A stretch of DNA of 64,000 bases from Beijerinckiaceae bacterium RH AL1 (GTDB taxonomy: Bacteria; Pseudomonadota; Alphaproteobacteria; Rhizobiales; Beijerinckiaceae): NCBI GenBank assembly GCA_901457705.2, contig LR590083.2, positions 3,038,597-3,102,596 of the forward strand, written 5' to 3'. The notes beneath the pieces are model-generated. The model saw only the letters and a program-made list of their open reading frames with translations, had not been told where the DNA came from and did not search any database. Position numbers and translations under genes: made by a program. How positions within the stretch are numbered: the first letter of the stretch is position 1; every line of letters starts with the position of its first letter. Below, in pieces: positions 43,619 through 52,217 of this stretch.

Positions 43619-44726
43619 GAGCCTGGCAAGGCTCGCGCTCGCCGCCGTCGTGCTGGCGAGTTCCCTGCCCACCCCCGCCGCGGCAACGGTCCGCATCAAG
43701 GACATCGCGACGATCGAGGGCATCCGCGACAACCAGCTCGTCGGCTACGGCCTCGTCTTCGGGCTCGAGGGCACCGGCGACACGCTGCGCAACGCGCCCT
43801 TCACCGAGCAGACCATGCAGTCGATGCTCGACCGGCTCGGCATCAACGTGCGCAACCAGGCGCTGCGCAGCCGCAACGTCGCCGCCGTCATGGTGACGGC
43901 CGAGCTGCCGCCGTTCATGAACCGCGGCCAGCGCATCGACATCACCGTCTCGTCGATGGGCGATGCCTCCTCGCTGATGGGTGGCACGCTCGTGATGACC
44001 CCGCTGTCGGGCGCCGACGGCAAGGTGCATGCCGTAGCCCAAGGCGAGGTCGCGGTGTCCGGCACCGCAGCCGTCGGCCAGGCCGAGAGCGTCAACCAGG
44101 GCGTGCCGACCGTCGGGCGCATCCCCAACGGCGCGACGATCGAGCTGCCGAACAACAATCGTCCCGGCGACGTCGGCCCGATGGCGCTCGACCTGAAGAA
44201 CCCGGACTTCGCGACGGCGATCCGCATCGTCGACGCGATCAACGCCTACTCGCTACGCCGCTGGGGCCTGCGCACGGCGCGCGAGCGCGACTTCCGCTCC
44301 GTCGCCCTGACGCTGCCGCCGCACATGGGCACGACGCGCTACGTCGCCGAGATCGGCGCGCTGCTCGTCGAGCCCGACACCGAGGCCCGCGTCATCATCG
44401 ACGCCCGCACCGGCACCATCGTCATCGGCCAGGACGTGCAGATCTCGACCGTTGCGGTCACACACGGCACGCTGACCGTCCGCGTGACCGAGACGCCGGT
44501 CGTCTCGCAGCCCGCGCCCTTCTCGCGCGGCAAGACGGTGGTGGTTCCGCGCACCGACGTCGACATCAACGAGAACGGCGGCCAGCTCCGCGTGGTGAAC
44601 GGCACCACGCTGCGCCGCCTCGTCGCCGGCCTGAACCAGATCGGCCTGAAGCCATCCGGCATCATCGCGATCCTGCAGGCGATCAAGTCGGCCGGCGCGC
44701 TGCAGGCGGACCTGGTGACGCAGTAG
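43614..44726 (+). CDS. flgI: Flagellar P-ring protein FlgI
   Basis: A 370-residue periplasmic P-ring subunit. It begins MTSLARLALAAVVLASSLPT, a Sec signal cleaved after AAA, then the family start TVRIKDIATIEGIRDNQLVGYGLV, and contains MSSMGDASSLMGGTLVMTPL, and ends GIIAILQAIKSAGALQADLV. The ATG at 43614 lies within the right terminus of a dispersed palindromic repeat; the frame is open further up through that repeat to 43482, but those residues are repeat-encoded. Normal length supports 43614. Confidence 0.93.
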   Translation: MTSLARLALAAVVLASSLPTPAAATVRIKDIATIEGIRDNQLVGYGLVFGLEGTGDTLRNAPFTEQTMQSMLDRLGINVRNQALRSRNVAAVMVTAELPPFMNRGQRIDITVSSMGDASSLMGGTLVMTPLSGADGKVHAVAQGEVAVSGTAAVGQAESVNQGVPTVGRIPNGATIELPNNNRPGDVGPMALDLKNPDFATAIRIVDAINAYSLRRWGLRTARERDFRSVALTLPPHMGTTRYVAEIGALLVEPDTEARVIIDARTGTIVIGQDVQISTVAVTHGTLTVRVTETPVVSQPAPFSRGKTVVVPRTDVDINENGGQLRVVNGTTLRRLVAGLNQIGLKPSGIIAILQAIKSAGALQADLVTQ

Positions 44727-44770
44727 ACCGGCCACTTTGACGCGCGCGGCCGGAGGACTATCGTCGGCGC

Positions 44771-44971
44771 GTGAGCAAGCACGAGCTGACATCTCCGCAC
44801 GTCGACGAGCGGCCTCCGGAGCCGATTGATCCGGCGCACCGCGACGCGGTGGCGGCAGGGCTCGCGGACATGAGGGCCGGCCGCATCGCCTCCAAGGAGG
44901 AGATCGAGGCGGTGTACGCGAGGTTTTCCTCCATGCGACACCATGCACAGGATCGTCTGTTCGACGACTGA
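44771..44971 (+). CDS. Small unknown protein inside the flagellar operon (66 aa)
   Basis: Starts with GTG at 44771 and reads MSKHELTSPHVDERPPEPID, then HRDAVAAGLADMRAGRIASKEEIEAVYARF. The AGLADMRAGRIASKEEIEA stretch resembles the C-terminal part of small antitoxins of the ParD/RelB kind, but no toxin gene is beside it. It lies between flgI and motE on the same strand. Function unknown; it could be a remnant antitoxin or an unrelated operon passenger. Confidence 0.5.
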   Translation: MSKHELTSPHVDERPPEPIDPAHRDAVAAGLADMRAGRIASKEEIEAVYARFSSMRHHAQDRLFDD

Positions 44972-45031
44972 CGCCTTCCCCACCGCAACCGCGCCAGCCC
45001 GACACAAGCTTTTCGGCCCATCCTGCGGGGC

Positions 45032-45502
45032 ATGATCACGCCTCGCCTGGCTTTCGTCTGCCTTGCTCTCCTCGCCGCCACCCCGGCGCGCGCGCAGAGC
45101 ACCGAGGCCGACGTCAAGCGCTACTGCACCAACATCGCCAAGGCGGCGAGCGACGCGCGCTTCGCCTGGCAGACGCAGCAGCTCAATGCGCTCGAGACGC
45201 GCATCAAGGCGCGCGTCGGCGAGCTCGACGCCAAGACCGCCGAGCTGCGCGACTGGATCGGCAAGCGCGAGGCGCTCGAGAAGAAGGCGGCGGAGAAGCT
45301 CGTCGGCATCTACGCCAAGATGCGGCCGGAGACGGCGGCGACGCAAATCTCGCAGCTCGACGACGACATGGCCGCCGCCGTGCTCGGCCAGCTCAACCCG
45401 CGCCAGGCGAGCGCCATCTTCAACGAGATCGTGCCCGAGCGCGCCGGCAAGCTCGCCGCGCTGATCGCCGGCACCCCACCCGGAAGCGAGAAGAAGCTGT
45501 GA
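45032..45502 (+). CDS. motE: MotE-like flagellar protein
   Basis: A 156-residue exported protein with a Sec signal peptide (cleaved after ARA), a long helical coiled-coil segment (about residues 40-95, ALETRIKARVGELDAKTAEL) and a C-terminal MgtE-N-like motif AKMRPETAATQISQLDDDMA and LGQLNPRQASAIFNEI. In rhizobia MotE is a periplasmic chaperone for MotC. Its place between flgI and flgH is the rhizobial order. Its stop overlaps the flgH GTG. Confidence 0.83.
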   Translation: MITPRLAFVCLALLAATPARAQSTEADVKRYCTNIAKAASDARFAWQTQQLNALETRIKARVGELDAKTAELRDWIGKREALEKKAAEKLVGIYAKMRPETAATQISQLDDDMAAAVLGQLNPRQASAIFNEIVPERAGKLAALIAGTPPGSEKKL

Positions 45503-46191
45503 GCGCCCGCCTGACCCTCGTCGCGCTCGCGAGCGCCGGCCTTGCGCTCTCGGGCTGCGCGGTGCGCCCGACCGAGATCGGCCGCGAGCCGACGCTGACG
45601 CCCGTCGGCGCCGGCATCGAGCCCGCCGTGGTGCCGCACCACTTCGCCGGCGACGAGGTGCGCCCGGCGTTCAACTCGCTCTACCAGGACGGCGCGAGCC
45701 TCTACCGCGACCCGCGCGCGATGAAGGCCGGCGACGTCATCACCGTCCTCATCGCGATGAACGACAAGGCCTCGCTCGGCAACAACACGCAGGCGAGCCT
45801 CGATGACGAGGTCGCAAACAAGTTCGACCTGGCGCTCGGCAAGGGCAAGATCACCGGCGACTTCAACTCGTCCTCGACCACCGGCGCCACCGGCCAGGGC
45901 CAGATCGACCGCACCGAGAAGATCAAGGTGTCCGTCGGCGCCGTCGTCAGCGAGGTGCTGCCGAACGGCAACCTCGTCGTCTCGGGCTCGCAGGAGATGC
46001 GCGTCAACTTCGAGATCCGCCAGGTCTATTTCGCCGGCATCGTGCGCCCGCAGGACATCTCGAAGGACAATACGATTCCCTACGACAAGGTCTCGGAGGC
46101 ACGCATCTCGTACGGCGGCCGCGGCCGGCTCAGCGAGGTGCAGCAGCCGAGCTGGGGCCAGCAGATCTACAACGCCGTCAAGCCGTTCTGA
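45499..46191 (+). CDS. flgH: Flagellar L-ring protein FlgH
   Basis: A 230-residue outer-membrane L-ring lipoprotein. The start is GTG at 45499 in a GTGA overlap with motE. The N-terminus has a lipobox LSGC (residues about 17-20). Family motifs are SLYRDPRAMKAGDVITVLI, AVVSEVLPNGNLVVSGSQEM and FAGIVRPQDISKDNTIPYDKVSEARISYGGRG. Its stop overlaps the fliL start by one base. Confidence 0.94.
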   Translation: MSARLTLVALASAGLALSGCAVRPTEIGREPTLTPVGAGIEPAVVPHHFAGDEVRPAFNSLYQDGASLYRDPRAMKAGDVITVLIAMNDKASLGNNTQASLDDEVANKFDLALGKGKITGDFNSSSTTGATGQGQIDRTEKIKVSVGAVVSEVLPNGNLVVSGSQEMRVNFEIRQVYFAGIVRPQDISKDNTIPYDKVSEARISYGGRGRLSEVQQPSWGQQIYNAVKPF

Positions 46192-46667
46192 TGGCAGCGA
46201 CGGCGGACACCAAGGGCGGCGGCAAGGCCAACGTCATCGTCTCGGCGGCAGCACTCACCGTGCTGGCGCTGATCGGCGGCGGCCTCGTCGGCAAGATGAT
46301 CGTCGCGCGGCTGAAGGACGCGATCGCGCCGGTGACGGCGCAGGCGGCGGCAAAGCCCCTTCCCTACCCGAGCACGGTGGAAGTCCGCGAGCTGCCGCCG
46401 GTCATCACCAACCTCGCGCCGCCGACGAGCTCGCACGTGCGCATGCAGGTCGCAATCGTCTACGACAAGGGCGCGATCCAGGAGCCGGGCGTCGTCGCCG
46501 CGCAGATCAACGACGACATCATCGGCTTCCTCAACACATTGACGCTCGTGAAGCTGCAGGGCGCCAGCGGCCTGCAGAACCTGCGCGAGGATCTGGACGA
46601 CCGCGCCGCCGTCCGCACGCAGGGCAAGGTGCGCGAAGTCGTCATCGAAACCCTGGTGGTGGATTGA
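46191..46667 (+). CDS. fliL: Flagellar basal body-associated protein FliL
   Basis: A 158-residue inner-membrane protein with a single N-terminal transmembrane helix (residues about 13-34, VIVSAAALTVLALIGGGLVG) and a periplasmic domain that contacts the stator. The C-terminal VREVVIETLVVD is typical. It starts on the last base of the flgH stop and its stop overlaps the fliP ATG, so it is tightly coupled to both. Confidence 0.9.
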   Translation: MAATADTKGGGKANVIVSAAALTVLALIGGGLVGKMIVARLKDAIAPVTAQAAAKPLPYPSTVEVRELPPVITNLAPPTSSHVRMQVAIVYDKGAIQEPGVVAAQINDDIIGFLNTLTLVKLQGASGLQNLREDLDDRAAVRTQGKVREVVIETLVVD

Positions 46668-47434
46668 TGCGCCTGCCCGTTCGCACTCTTTTGGCCGCAT
46701 CGAGCGTCCTGCTCGGCGCCGCCCTCGTCGCGCTCCTGCCCGCGCATGCCGCGCTGGCGCAGACGCCGGACCTCAACGCGCTGGTGCCCGCCTCCGGCGG
46801 CACGGCGACCGGCCGCATCGTGCAGGTCGTGGGGCTTCTCACCATCCTGTCGATCGCGCCGGGCCTGCTCGTCATGGTGACGAGCTTCACGCGCTTTGCG
46901 ATCGCCTTCTCGTTCCTGCGCTCCGGCCTCGGCCTGCAGACGACGCCGGCGAACCTGATCCTCGTCTCGCTGGCGCTGTTCATGACGTTCTACGTCATGG
47001 CGCCGACCTTCGACGCCTCCTGGCAGAACGGGCTGAAGCCGCTCATCGACAACAAGATGTCGGAGAGCGACGCCTATCCGAAGATCACCGAGCCGTTCCG
47101 CAAGTTCATGCTGGCGCAGGTCCGCGACAAGGACCTCAAGATGTTCGACGACCTCGCGCAGCCGAGCATCAAGACCTCGGACAAGGGCGCGATCGACCTG
47201 CGCATCCTGATCCCGGCCTTCATGATCTCCGAGATCCGCCGCGGCTTCGAGATCGGCTTTTTGATCGTGCTGCCGTTCCTCGTCATCGACATGATCGTCG
47301 CCACCGTGACGATGTCGATGGGCATGATGATGCTCTCGCCCTCGATCATCTCGCTGCCGATGAAGCTGCTCTTCTTCGTGCTGATCGACGGGTGGAACTT
47401 GTTGGTGGGCAACCTGATCCGGTCGTATTCTTAA
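46667..47434 (+). CDS. fliP: Flagellar export apparatus protein FliP
   Basis: A 255-residue core component of the flagellar type III export gate. It has a cleavable-looking signal (first 32 residues), then conserved LLTILSIAPGLLVMVTSFTR, SGLGLQTTPANLILVSLALF, KPLIDNKMSESDAY, RILIPAFMISEIRRGFEIGF and the final MKLLFFVLIDGWNLLVGNLI. ATG at 46667 overlaps the fliL TGA. It is the last gene of the operon; a pair of palindromic repeats follows, which may end transcription. Confidence 0.95.
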   Translation: MRLPVRTLLAASSVLLGAALVALLPAHAALAQTPDLNALVPASGGTATGRIVQVVGLLTILSIAPGLLVMVTSFTRFAIAFSFLRSGLGLQTTPANLILVSLALFMTFYVMAPTFDASWQNGLKPLIDNKMSESDAYPKITEPFRKFMLAQVRDKDLKMFDDLAQPSIKTSDKGAIDLRILIPAFMISEIRRGFEIGFLIVLPFLVIDMIVATVTMSMGMMMLSPSIISLPMKLLFFVLIDGWNLLVGNLIRSYS

Positions 47435-47457
47435 GCGCCGGCCGTCATTGCGCCGGC

Positions 47458-47535
47458 GTCATTGCAAGCCGAAGGCGAAGGAACCCAGGGGTTGCAGCGT
47501 CGGCCCCTGGGTTGCTTCGCTTCGCTCGCAATGAC
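47458..47535. repeat. GTCATTGC...GCAATGAC element, tandem copy 1
   Basis: A 78-bp palindromic element with ends GTCATTGCAAGCC and CTCGCAATGAC and inner arms GGAACCCAGGGG and CCCCTGGGTTGC. It is the first unit of a 125-bp tandem duplication (47458-47582 and 47583-47707) whose remainder copies the last codons and stop of the reductase gene. Confidence 0.88.
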
Positions 47536-47582
47536 GGGCGGCGTAACTTACCGCAGCTCGATCGGCCCGTTTGGCCCCGACC

Positions 47583-47660
47583 GTCATTGCGAGCCGAAGG
47601 CGAAGCAACCCAGGGGTTGCAGCGCCGGCTCCTGGGTTGCTTCGCTTCGCTCGCAATGAC
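47583..47660. repeat. GTCATTGC...GCAATGAC element, tandem copy 2
   Basis: A 78-bp copy of the same element, exactly 125 bases after the first. It starts 12 bases beyond the 3' end of the reductase gene on that gene's strand, and so lies in the convergent fliP/reductase junction where it could fold as a bidirectional hairpin. Confidence 0.88.
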
Positions 47661-47672
47661 GGGCGGCGGGAC

Positions 47673-48773
47673 CTACCGCAGCTCGATCGGCCCGTTGAGC
47701 CCCGGCCAGTCGGAGTAGCCGTGCCAGTCGCCGCCGTAGTAGGTGCTCTCCGGCGCCTCGACGAGCTTGGCGCCGAGGCGCAGGCGCTCGACGAGGTCGG
47801 GGTTGCCGATGAACGGTCGTCCGAACGCAAACAGGTCGGCGTGGCCGTCGGCGAGCTCCTTCTCGGCGAGGTCGAGCGTCATGCGGTTGTTGCCCATGTA
47901 GATGCCGTGCCAGCGCTTGCGCAGCGCGTCGAAGTCGAGGGCTTCCGACTCGCGCGTCGCCCGGGTCACGCCCTCGATGACGTGAACGTAGAGCAGGTCG
48001 CGCGAGTTCAGCGCGTCGACGTAGGCGCCGTAGGTGCCGGCCGTGTCGCTGTCGAGCGGCGTCTCGCCGGGCGCGGTGGTGGTCGGCGAGAGGCGGATGC
48101 CGACGCGCTTGCTGTCGCCCCAGGCCTCGATCGCCGCGTCGACCGCGGCGAGCGGGAAGCGCAGGCGGTTCTCGACCGAGCCGCCGTATTGGTCGGTGCG
48201 CTTGTTGGTCGAGTCGCGCACGAACTGCTCGAGCAGGTAGTTGTTGGCGGAATGCACCTCGACCCCGTCGAAGCCGGCGCGCTTCGCGTTGGCGGTCGCC
48301 GTGCGGTAGTCCTCGACGATGCCGGGGATCTCGTCGGTCTCGAGCGCGCGGGGCGTGACATGCGCCTTCATGCCCTCGACCGTGAAGGCCTGGCCCTCCG
48401 GCTTCACCGCCGATGCCGAGACCGGCAGGCCGTGCCCCGGCTGCAGGTCGGGATGCGAGATGCGCCCGCAATGCCAGAGCTGCAGGAAGATGAGGCCACC
48501 GTTGGCGTGCACCTTGTCGGTGACGCGACGCCAGCTTTCGATCTGCGCCTCGCTCCAGATGCCCGGGGTCAGCGCGTAGCCGACAGCCTGCGGCGAGATG
48601 TTGGTGGCCTCCGAGATGATCAGCCCGGCCGTCGCGCGCTGCGCATAATAGTCGGCGGCATAGTCCGGTGGTACGCCCTCGGTCGAGGAACGGCTGCGCG
48701 TCAGCGGTGCCATGACGATTCGGTTCTTGAGCTCGAGATCGCCGAGGCGGACGGGCTGCAGCACTGGACTCAT
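47673..48773 (-). CDS. Old-yellow-enzyme-family alkene reductase
   Basis: A 366-residue FMN-dependent TIM-barrel reductase of the NemA/OYE family that reduces activated C=C bonds with NAD(P)H. Motifs include NRIVMAPLTRSRS, FLQLWHCGRISHP (active site with W and H), EVHSANNYLLEQFVRDSTNKRTDQYGG in two parts, and the flavin phosphate-binding DLFAFGRPFIGNPDL. It ends NGPIELR; the sequence of this end is repeated 125 bases downstream at 47548. It is monocistronic and converges with fliP. Confidence 0.91.
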   Translation of the reverse strand: MSPVLQPVRLGDLELKNRIVMAPLTRSRSSTEGVPPDYAADYYAQRATAGLIISEATNISPQAVGYALTPGIWSEAQIESWRRVTDKVHANGGLIFLQLWHCGRISHPDLQPGHGLPVSASAVKPEGQAFTVEGMKAHVTPRALETDEIPGIVEDYRTATANAKRAGFDGVEVHSANNYLLEQFVRDSTNKRTDQYGGSVENRLRFPLAAVDAAIEAWGDSKRVGIRLSPTTTAPGETPLDSDTAGTYGAYVDALNSRDLLYVHVIEGVTRATRESEALDFDALRKRWHGIYMGNNRMTLDLAEKELADGHADLFAFGRPFIGNPDLVERLRLGAKLVEAPESTYYGGDWHGYSDWPGLNGPIELR

Positions 48774-48874
48774 GGCAAAAGCTCTCCTTGGCCGCCAAAG
48801 CAGCGGCGCAGCTTGCTAGGTAGGCACGCCGGGGAATTTGCAACACCCACGCGGCACGCGAGGAGAGACGGGCG

Positions 48875-49105
48875 ATGGGCGATCACGAGCGGAAGTATGG
48901 ATTCTCGTTCTCATGGCGCCGGGCGATCGGGCTCTCCGCCCTGAAGGGCAGGATCTCGCGGGCGATCGGCATTCCGCTCACGCGCGAGGGGCGCCAGCGC
49001 AAGGTCGGCGCGATGCTCGGCTGCTGCGTGCCGCTGGCGATCCTGCTCTGCGGGCCGGTCGCGGTCGCCATCGTGGTGGCGCGGGTCGGCGCGCGCTTTC
49101 TCTAG
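48875..49105 (+). CDS. Small membrane protein, unknown (76 aa)
   Basis: The ORF encodes a basic N-terminal half (GFSFSWRRAIGLSALKGRIS, then IGIPLTREGRQRKVG) followed by one hydrophobic helix (PLAILLCGPVAVAIVVARVG). GGAGAGACGGGCG precedes the ATG at 48875. The GFSFSWxRAxGxSxxKGRxSRxxGIPLTRxGRQRK pattern looks conserved and functional, but I know no role. It converges with the VapC-type gene with no gap. Confidence 0.62.
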   Translation: MGDHERKYGFSFSWRRAIGLSALKGRISRAIGIPLTREGRQRKVGAMLGCCVPLAILLCGPVAVAIVVARVGARFL

Positions 49106-49513
49106 CTACGGGCCGGGAGGGAGGAAGGGATTGATGATCGTCAGGCTCTGCCGGATCGTCATCCCGTGGTTCATGTCCTCGGAATAGAGCGTCGTGCACT
49201 TCGCCTCCAGCGCGGACGCGACGATCAGGGCGTCGTAGAAGGCGAACTTGTGCTGCTCTGCGAGAGCCGTCGCCAGCTCGTTGATCGCCACCGTGATCGG
49301 CAACGCGGGCAGCGATGCCCTGATCGCGCGCAACGCCGAACGGATGTCGGCCCAGCGCATGTTCAGCTTGCGGTGCGCGACGTTGGCGAACTCGTTGAGC
49401 ACCTGCACGCTGATCGATCCGCCGCCGGCCAACAGGCGCCGCGCGACGGCATGGCGGTTATCGCTTTGGACGGCCGCGTAGACCAGAATGTTGGTGTCGA
49501 AGAACACCTTCAT
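49106..49513 (-). CDS. vapC: PIN-domain toxin (VapC-type)
   Basis: A 135-residue PIN-domain ribonuclease. The acidic catalytic residues are visible: D6 in FFDTNILVYAA, E41 in VLNEFANV, D93 in FAFYDALIVASAL and a final acidic position in YSEDMNHG. VapC toxins cut initiator tRNA or rRNA when freed from antitoxin. Its ATG overlaps the stop of the upstream antitoxin gene (ATGA), typical for such pairs. Confidence 0.88.
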   Translation of the reverse strand: MKVFFDTNILVYAAVQSDNRHAVARRLLAGGGSISVQVLNEFANVAHRKLNMRWADIRSALRAIRASLPALPITVAINELATALAEQHKFAFYDALIVASALEAKCTTLYSEDMNHGMTIRQSLTIINPFLPPGP

Positions 49514-49758
49514 TCGTCGGACGACGAGCCGCGCTCATTCGCCTCGTCGCGCGAGAAACGGAATCCCGGCGGCAGTTGCAGGCCCAGCTCATCCAGACGC
49601 GCGAAGAGCTCGTCCAGGTTCCGATCGCGCTCCACCCCCAAGGTCCGCTTGCCCGCCACTTCGATTGCGATCTCGTCGCCTTCCTCGAGCTCCAGCAGCT
49701 CGACGATTGCGGCCGGCAGGCGAACCGCCAGGCTGTTGCCCCACTTGCTCACGCGCAT
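49510..49758 (-). CDS. vapB: AbrB/MazE-fold antitoxin (VapB-type)
   Basis: An 82-residue antitoxin whose N-terminal half is a swapped-hairpin DNA-binding domain (MRVSKWGNSLAVRLPAAIVELL, then LEEGDEIAIEV) and whose acidic C-terminal half (DRNLDELFARLDELG) would wrap the toxin. It would autorepress the operon. The AT-rich stretch 49776-49800 (ATCTACATCAAAAGTGTATA) just upstream likely contains the promoter. Paired with the PIN gene downstream. Confidence 0.86.
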   Translation of the reverse strand: MRVSKWGNSLAVRLPAAIVELLELEEGDEIAIEVAGKRTLGVERDRNLDELFARLDELGLQLPPGFRFSRDEANERGSSSDE

Positions 49759-49910
49759 CGCCGCTTGCTCCGATGATCTACATCAAAAGTGTATATCCAA
49801 CGTGCGATCCGCGCAAACGCTGCGCTCCGCGCCCAAACCTCCGCCATTGCCCTCCCCCATCCCCGAAGGCTAAGGAGACTGCTTCCTTCCTCCGCCTGGA
49901 GTTAACCTCG

Positions 49911-51239
49911 ATGCCGTTGCGGCTCGACAGCGAGAGCCCGGATTTCGAGAGCCGTTTCAAGGCGCTGCTCGCCACCAAGCGGGAAGTGTCCGAGGACGTC
50001 GACGCGACCGTGCGCGACATCCTGCGCGAGGTGCGCGCCGACGGCGATGCCGCGCTGGTCCGCCTGTCGCTGCGCTTCGACCGGGTCGACCTCGGCACGC
50101 TCGGCCTGCGGGTCACCCCAGCCGAGATCGAGACCGCGAAGGCCGCCTGCCGGCCCGAGGACCTCGCCGCGCTGCGGCTCGCGCACGAGCGCATCGCGAG
50201 CTTCCATGCGCGGCAGATGCCCGAGGACCTGCGCTTCACCGATCCGCTCGGCGTCGAGCTGGGCTGGCGCTGGACGCCGATCCAGGCGGTCGGCCTTTAC
50301 GTGCCGGGCGGCACGGCCGCTTATCCGTCCTCGGTGCTGATGAACGCCGTGCCCGCCAAGGTGGTGGGCTGCGAGCGGCTGGTCATGGTCGTGCCGGCGC
50401 CGGACGGCAAGCTCAACCCGCTGGTTCTCGCCGCTGCCGACCTCGCCGGCGTCGACGAGGTGTACCGGGTCGGCGGCGCGCAGGCGATTGCGGCGCTGGC
50501 CTATGGCACCGAGACGATCGCGCCGGTCATGAAGATCATGGGGCCCGGCAACGCGTATGTCGCCGCCGCCAAGCGGCAGGTCTTCGGCACCGTCGGCATC
50601 GACATGATCGCCGGGCCGTCGGAGGTGCTGATCCTCGCCGACCGGACGGCCGAGCCGGCCTGGGTCGCCGCCGACCTGCTGGCCCAGGCAGAGCACGACG
50701 AGGCGGCGCAGGCGATCCTCATCACCGACGATGCGGACCTTGCCGAGGCGGTCGAGCGCGAGGTCGAGATCCAGCTCTCCACCCTGCCGCGCCAGCGGAT
50801 CGCCGGGGCGAGCTGGCGCGACTACGGCGCAACGATCCTGGTGCCGAGCCTCGAGGCCGCGGTGCCGCTCTCGGACCGGATCGCGCCGGAGCATCTCGAG
50901 ATCATCGCCGCCAACGAGGAGGCGCTCGTCGGCGCCATCCGCAACGCCGGCGCGATCTTCCTCGGCGGCCACACGCCAGAGGCCGTCGGCGACTATGTCG
51001 GCGGCTCGAACCACGTGCTGCCGACCGCGCGCTCGGCGCGCTTCTCGTCCGGCCTCAACGTGCTCGACTACATGAAGAAGACGTCGATCCTGAAGTGCAG
51101 CGAGGAGAGCCTGCACAAGATCGGGCCGGCGGCCGTGACGCTCGGCGAGGCGGAGGGGCTCGGCGCGCATGCCCGCTCGGTGGCGATGCGCCTCGGCCAG
51201 CGGCCCGTCGCCGCGTCCCGCGAGCGCGTCGCCTCATGA
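49911..51239 (+). CDS. hisD: Histidinol dehydrogenase
   Basis: HisD oxidises L-histidinol to L-histidine in two NAD-linked steps. The 442-residue product has the signature segments GLYVPGGTAAYPSSVLM, GPGNAYVAAAKRQVFG, IDMIAGPSEVL, the zinc and catalytic region LLAQAEHDEAAQ, and APEHLEI followed by GDYVGGSNHVLPT. ATG at 49911 with GGAG upstream is the standard start; the open frame extends upstream without family features. The next gene overlaps its stop (ATGA). Confidence 0.96.
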   Translation: MPLRLDSESPDFESRFKALLATKREVSEDVDATVRDILREVRADGDAALVRLSLRFDRVDLGTLGLRVTPAEIETAKAACRPEDLAALRLAHERIASFHARQMPEDLRFTDPLGVELGWRWTPIQAVGLYVPGGTAAYPSSVLMNAVPAKVVGCERLVMVVPAPDGKLNPLVLAAADLAGVDEVYRVGGAQAIAALAYGTETIAPVMKIMGPGNAYVAAAKRQVFGTVGIDMIAGPSEVLILADRTAEPAWVAADLLAQAEHDEAAQAILITDDADLAEAVEREVEIQLSTLPRQRIAGASWRDYGATILVPSLEAAVPLSDRIAPEHLEIIAANEEALVGAIRNAGAIFLGGHTPEAVGDYVGGSNHVLPTARSARFSSGLNVLDYMKKTSILKCSEESLHKIGPAAVTLGEAEGLGAHARSVAMRLGQRPVAASRERVAS

Positions 51240-51715
51240 CGGACGCGAAGAAGAACCGGCTCAAGTCCGTCACGCTCGATGGCGATTCGATCGGCATCGG
51301 CACGCCGGACCAGGAGCACGAGCGCCAGATCGCGGTCTACGATCTCATCGAGGAGAACGTCTTCGCCCTGCCCGGCAAGGACGACGGCCCCTACGACCTG
51401 ACGATCTCGCTGCACGAGGCCAAGCTGATGCTCGACATCGCCGGCGCCGACGGCGAGCAGAAGGCCGTGCACATCCTGTCGCTGACGCCGTTCCGGCGCA
51501 TCCTGCGCGACTACTTCATGATCTGCGAGAGCTACTACGATGCGATCCGCACCCAGACGGCGGCGCAGATCGAGGCGATCGACATGGGCCGGCGCGGGCT
51601 GCACAACGAGGGCGCCGACCTCCTGCTCGAGCGGCTCGCCGGCAAGATCGACTGCGACACAGATACCGCGCGACGTCTCTTCACGCTGATCACCGCGCTG
51701 CACTGGAAGGGCTGA
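51236..51715 (+). CDS. UPF0262 family protein
   Basis: A 159-residue protein matching UPF0262 (LKSVTLDGDSIGIGTPDQEH, AVYDLIEENVF, FRRILRDYFMICESYYDAI, GLHNEGADLLLERL), a family of unknown function restricted largely to alphaproteobacteria and usually found between hisD and a low-molecular-weight phosphatase, exactly as here. Its ATG overlaps the hisD stop. Confidence 0.88.
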   Translation: MTDAKKNRLKSVTLDGDSIGIGTPDQEHERQIAVYDLIEENVFALPGKDDGPYDLTISLHEAKLMLDIAGADGEQKAVHILSLTPFRRILRDYFMICESYYDAIRTQTAAQIEAIDMGRRGLHNEGADLLLERLAGKIDCDTDTARRLFTLITALHWKG

Positions 51716-51761
51716 CCGACGTGGCGGGGTGCTCGACCCTCGCGTGTCTGAGCCTCGACCC

Positions 51762-52217
51762 ATGAGCGGCCCGCTGCTCGTGCGGCCCTCCGCGATCCTG
51801 TTCTCGTGCTCGTTCAACGCCGTGCGCTCGCCGATCGCCGAGGGCCTGACCAAGCTCTACTTCGGACGCGAGCTGTATGTCGCCTCGGCCGGCGTGAAGC
51901 CCGGCGAGCCCGACGGCTTCGCCGCCGCTGTCATGGACGAGGTCGGCGTCGACATCACGCAGCACCATCCACACACCTTCGAGGATCTCGAGGACTCCTC
52001 CTTCGACCTCATCGTGACGCTGTCGCCGGAGGCCCACCACAAGGCGCTCGAGTTCACCCGCACGCTCGCCTGCGACGTGCTCTACTGGCCGACGATCGAC
52101 CCGACCGCCGTGGAGGGCTCGCGCGAGCGCAAGCTCGACGCCTACCGCGAGGTGCGCGACGGGCTTTCGAAGCGGATCAAGACGCTGCTCGACTTCAAGC
52201 CGAGGGGCGAGGTCTAG
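51762..52217 (+). CDS. Low-molecular-weight protein-tyrosine phosphatase family
   Basis: A 151-residue protein with the CX5R phosphate-binding loop near the start (ILFSCSFNAVRSPIAEGL) and the late general-acid aspartate in WPTIDPT. It may dephosphorylate tyrosine residues or act like an arsenate reductase relative. ATG at 51762 is taken; a start 11 codons earlier is possible. It follows UPF0262 as in other Rhizobiales, though infA and maf, often next, are absent. Its 3' end overlaps the convergent regulator by 23 bases. Confidence 0.87.
   Translation: MSGPLLVRPSAILFSCSFNAVRSPIAEGLTKLYFGRELYVASAGVKPGEPDGFAAAVMDEVGVDITQHHPHTFEDLEDSSFDLIVTLSPEAHHKALEFTRTLACDVLYWPTIDPTAVEGSRERKLDAYREVRDGLSKRIKTLLDFKPRGEV

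Noticed and set aside
44771-44971. A full toxin-antitoxin pair in the flagellar operon
   Set aside because: No toxin-like ORF is adjacent on either strand; only the small antitoxin-like product can be supported.
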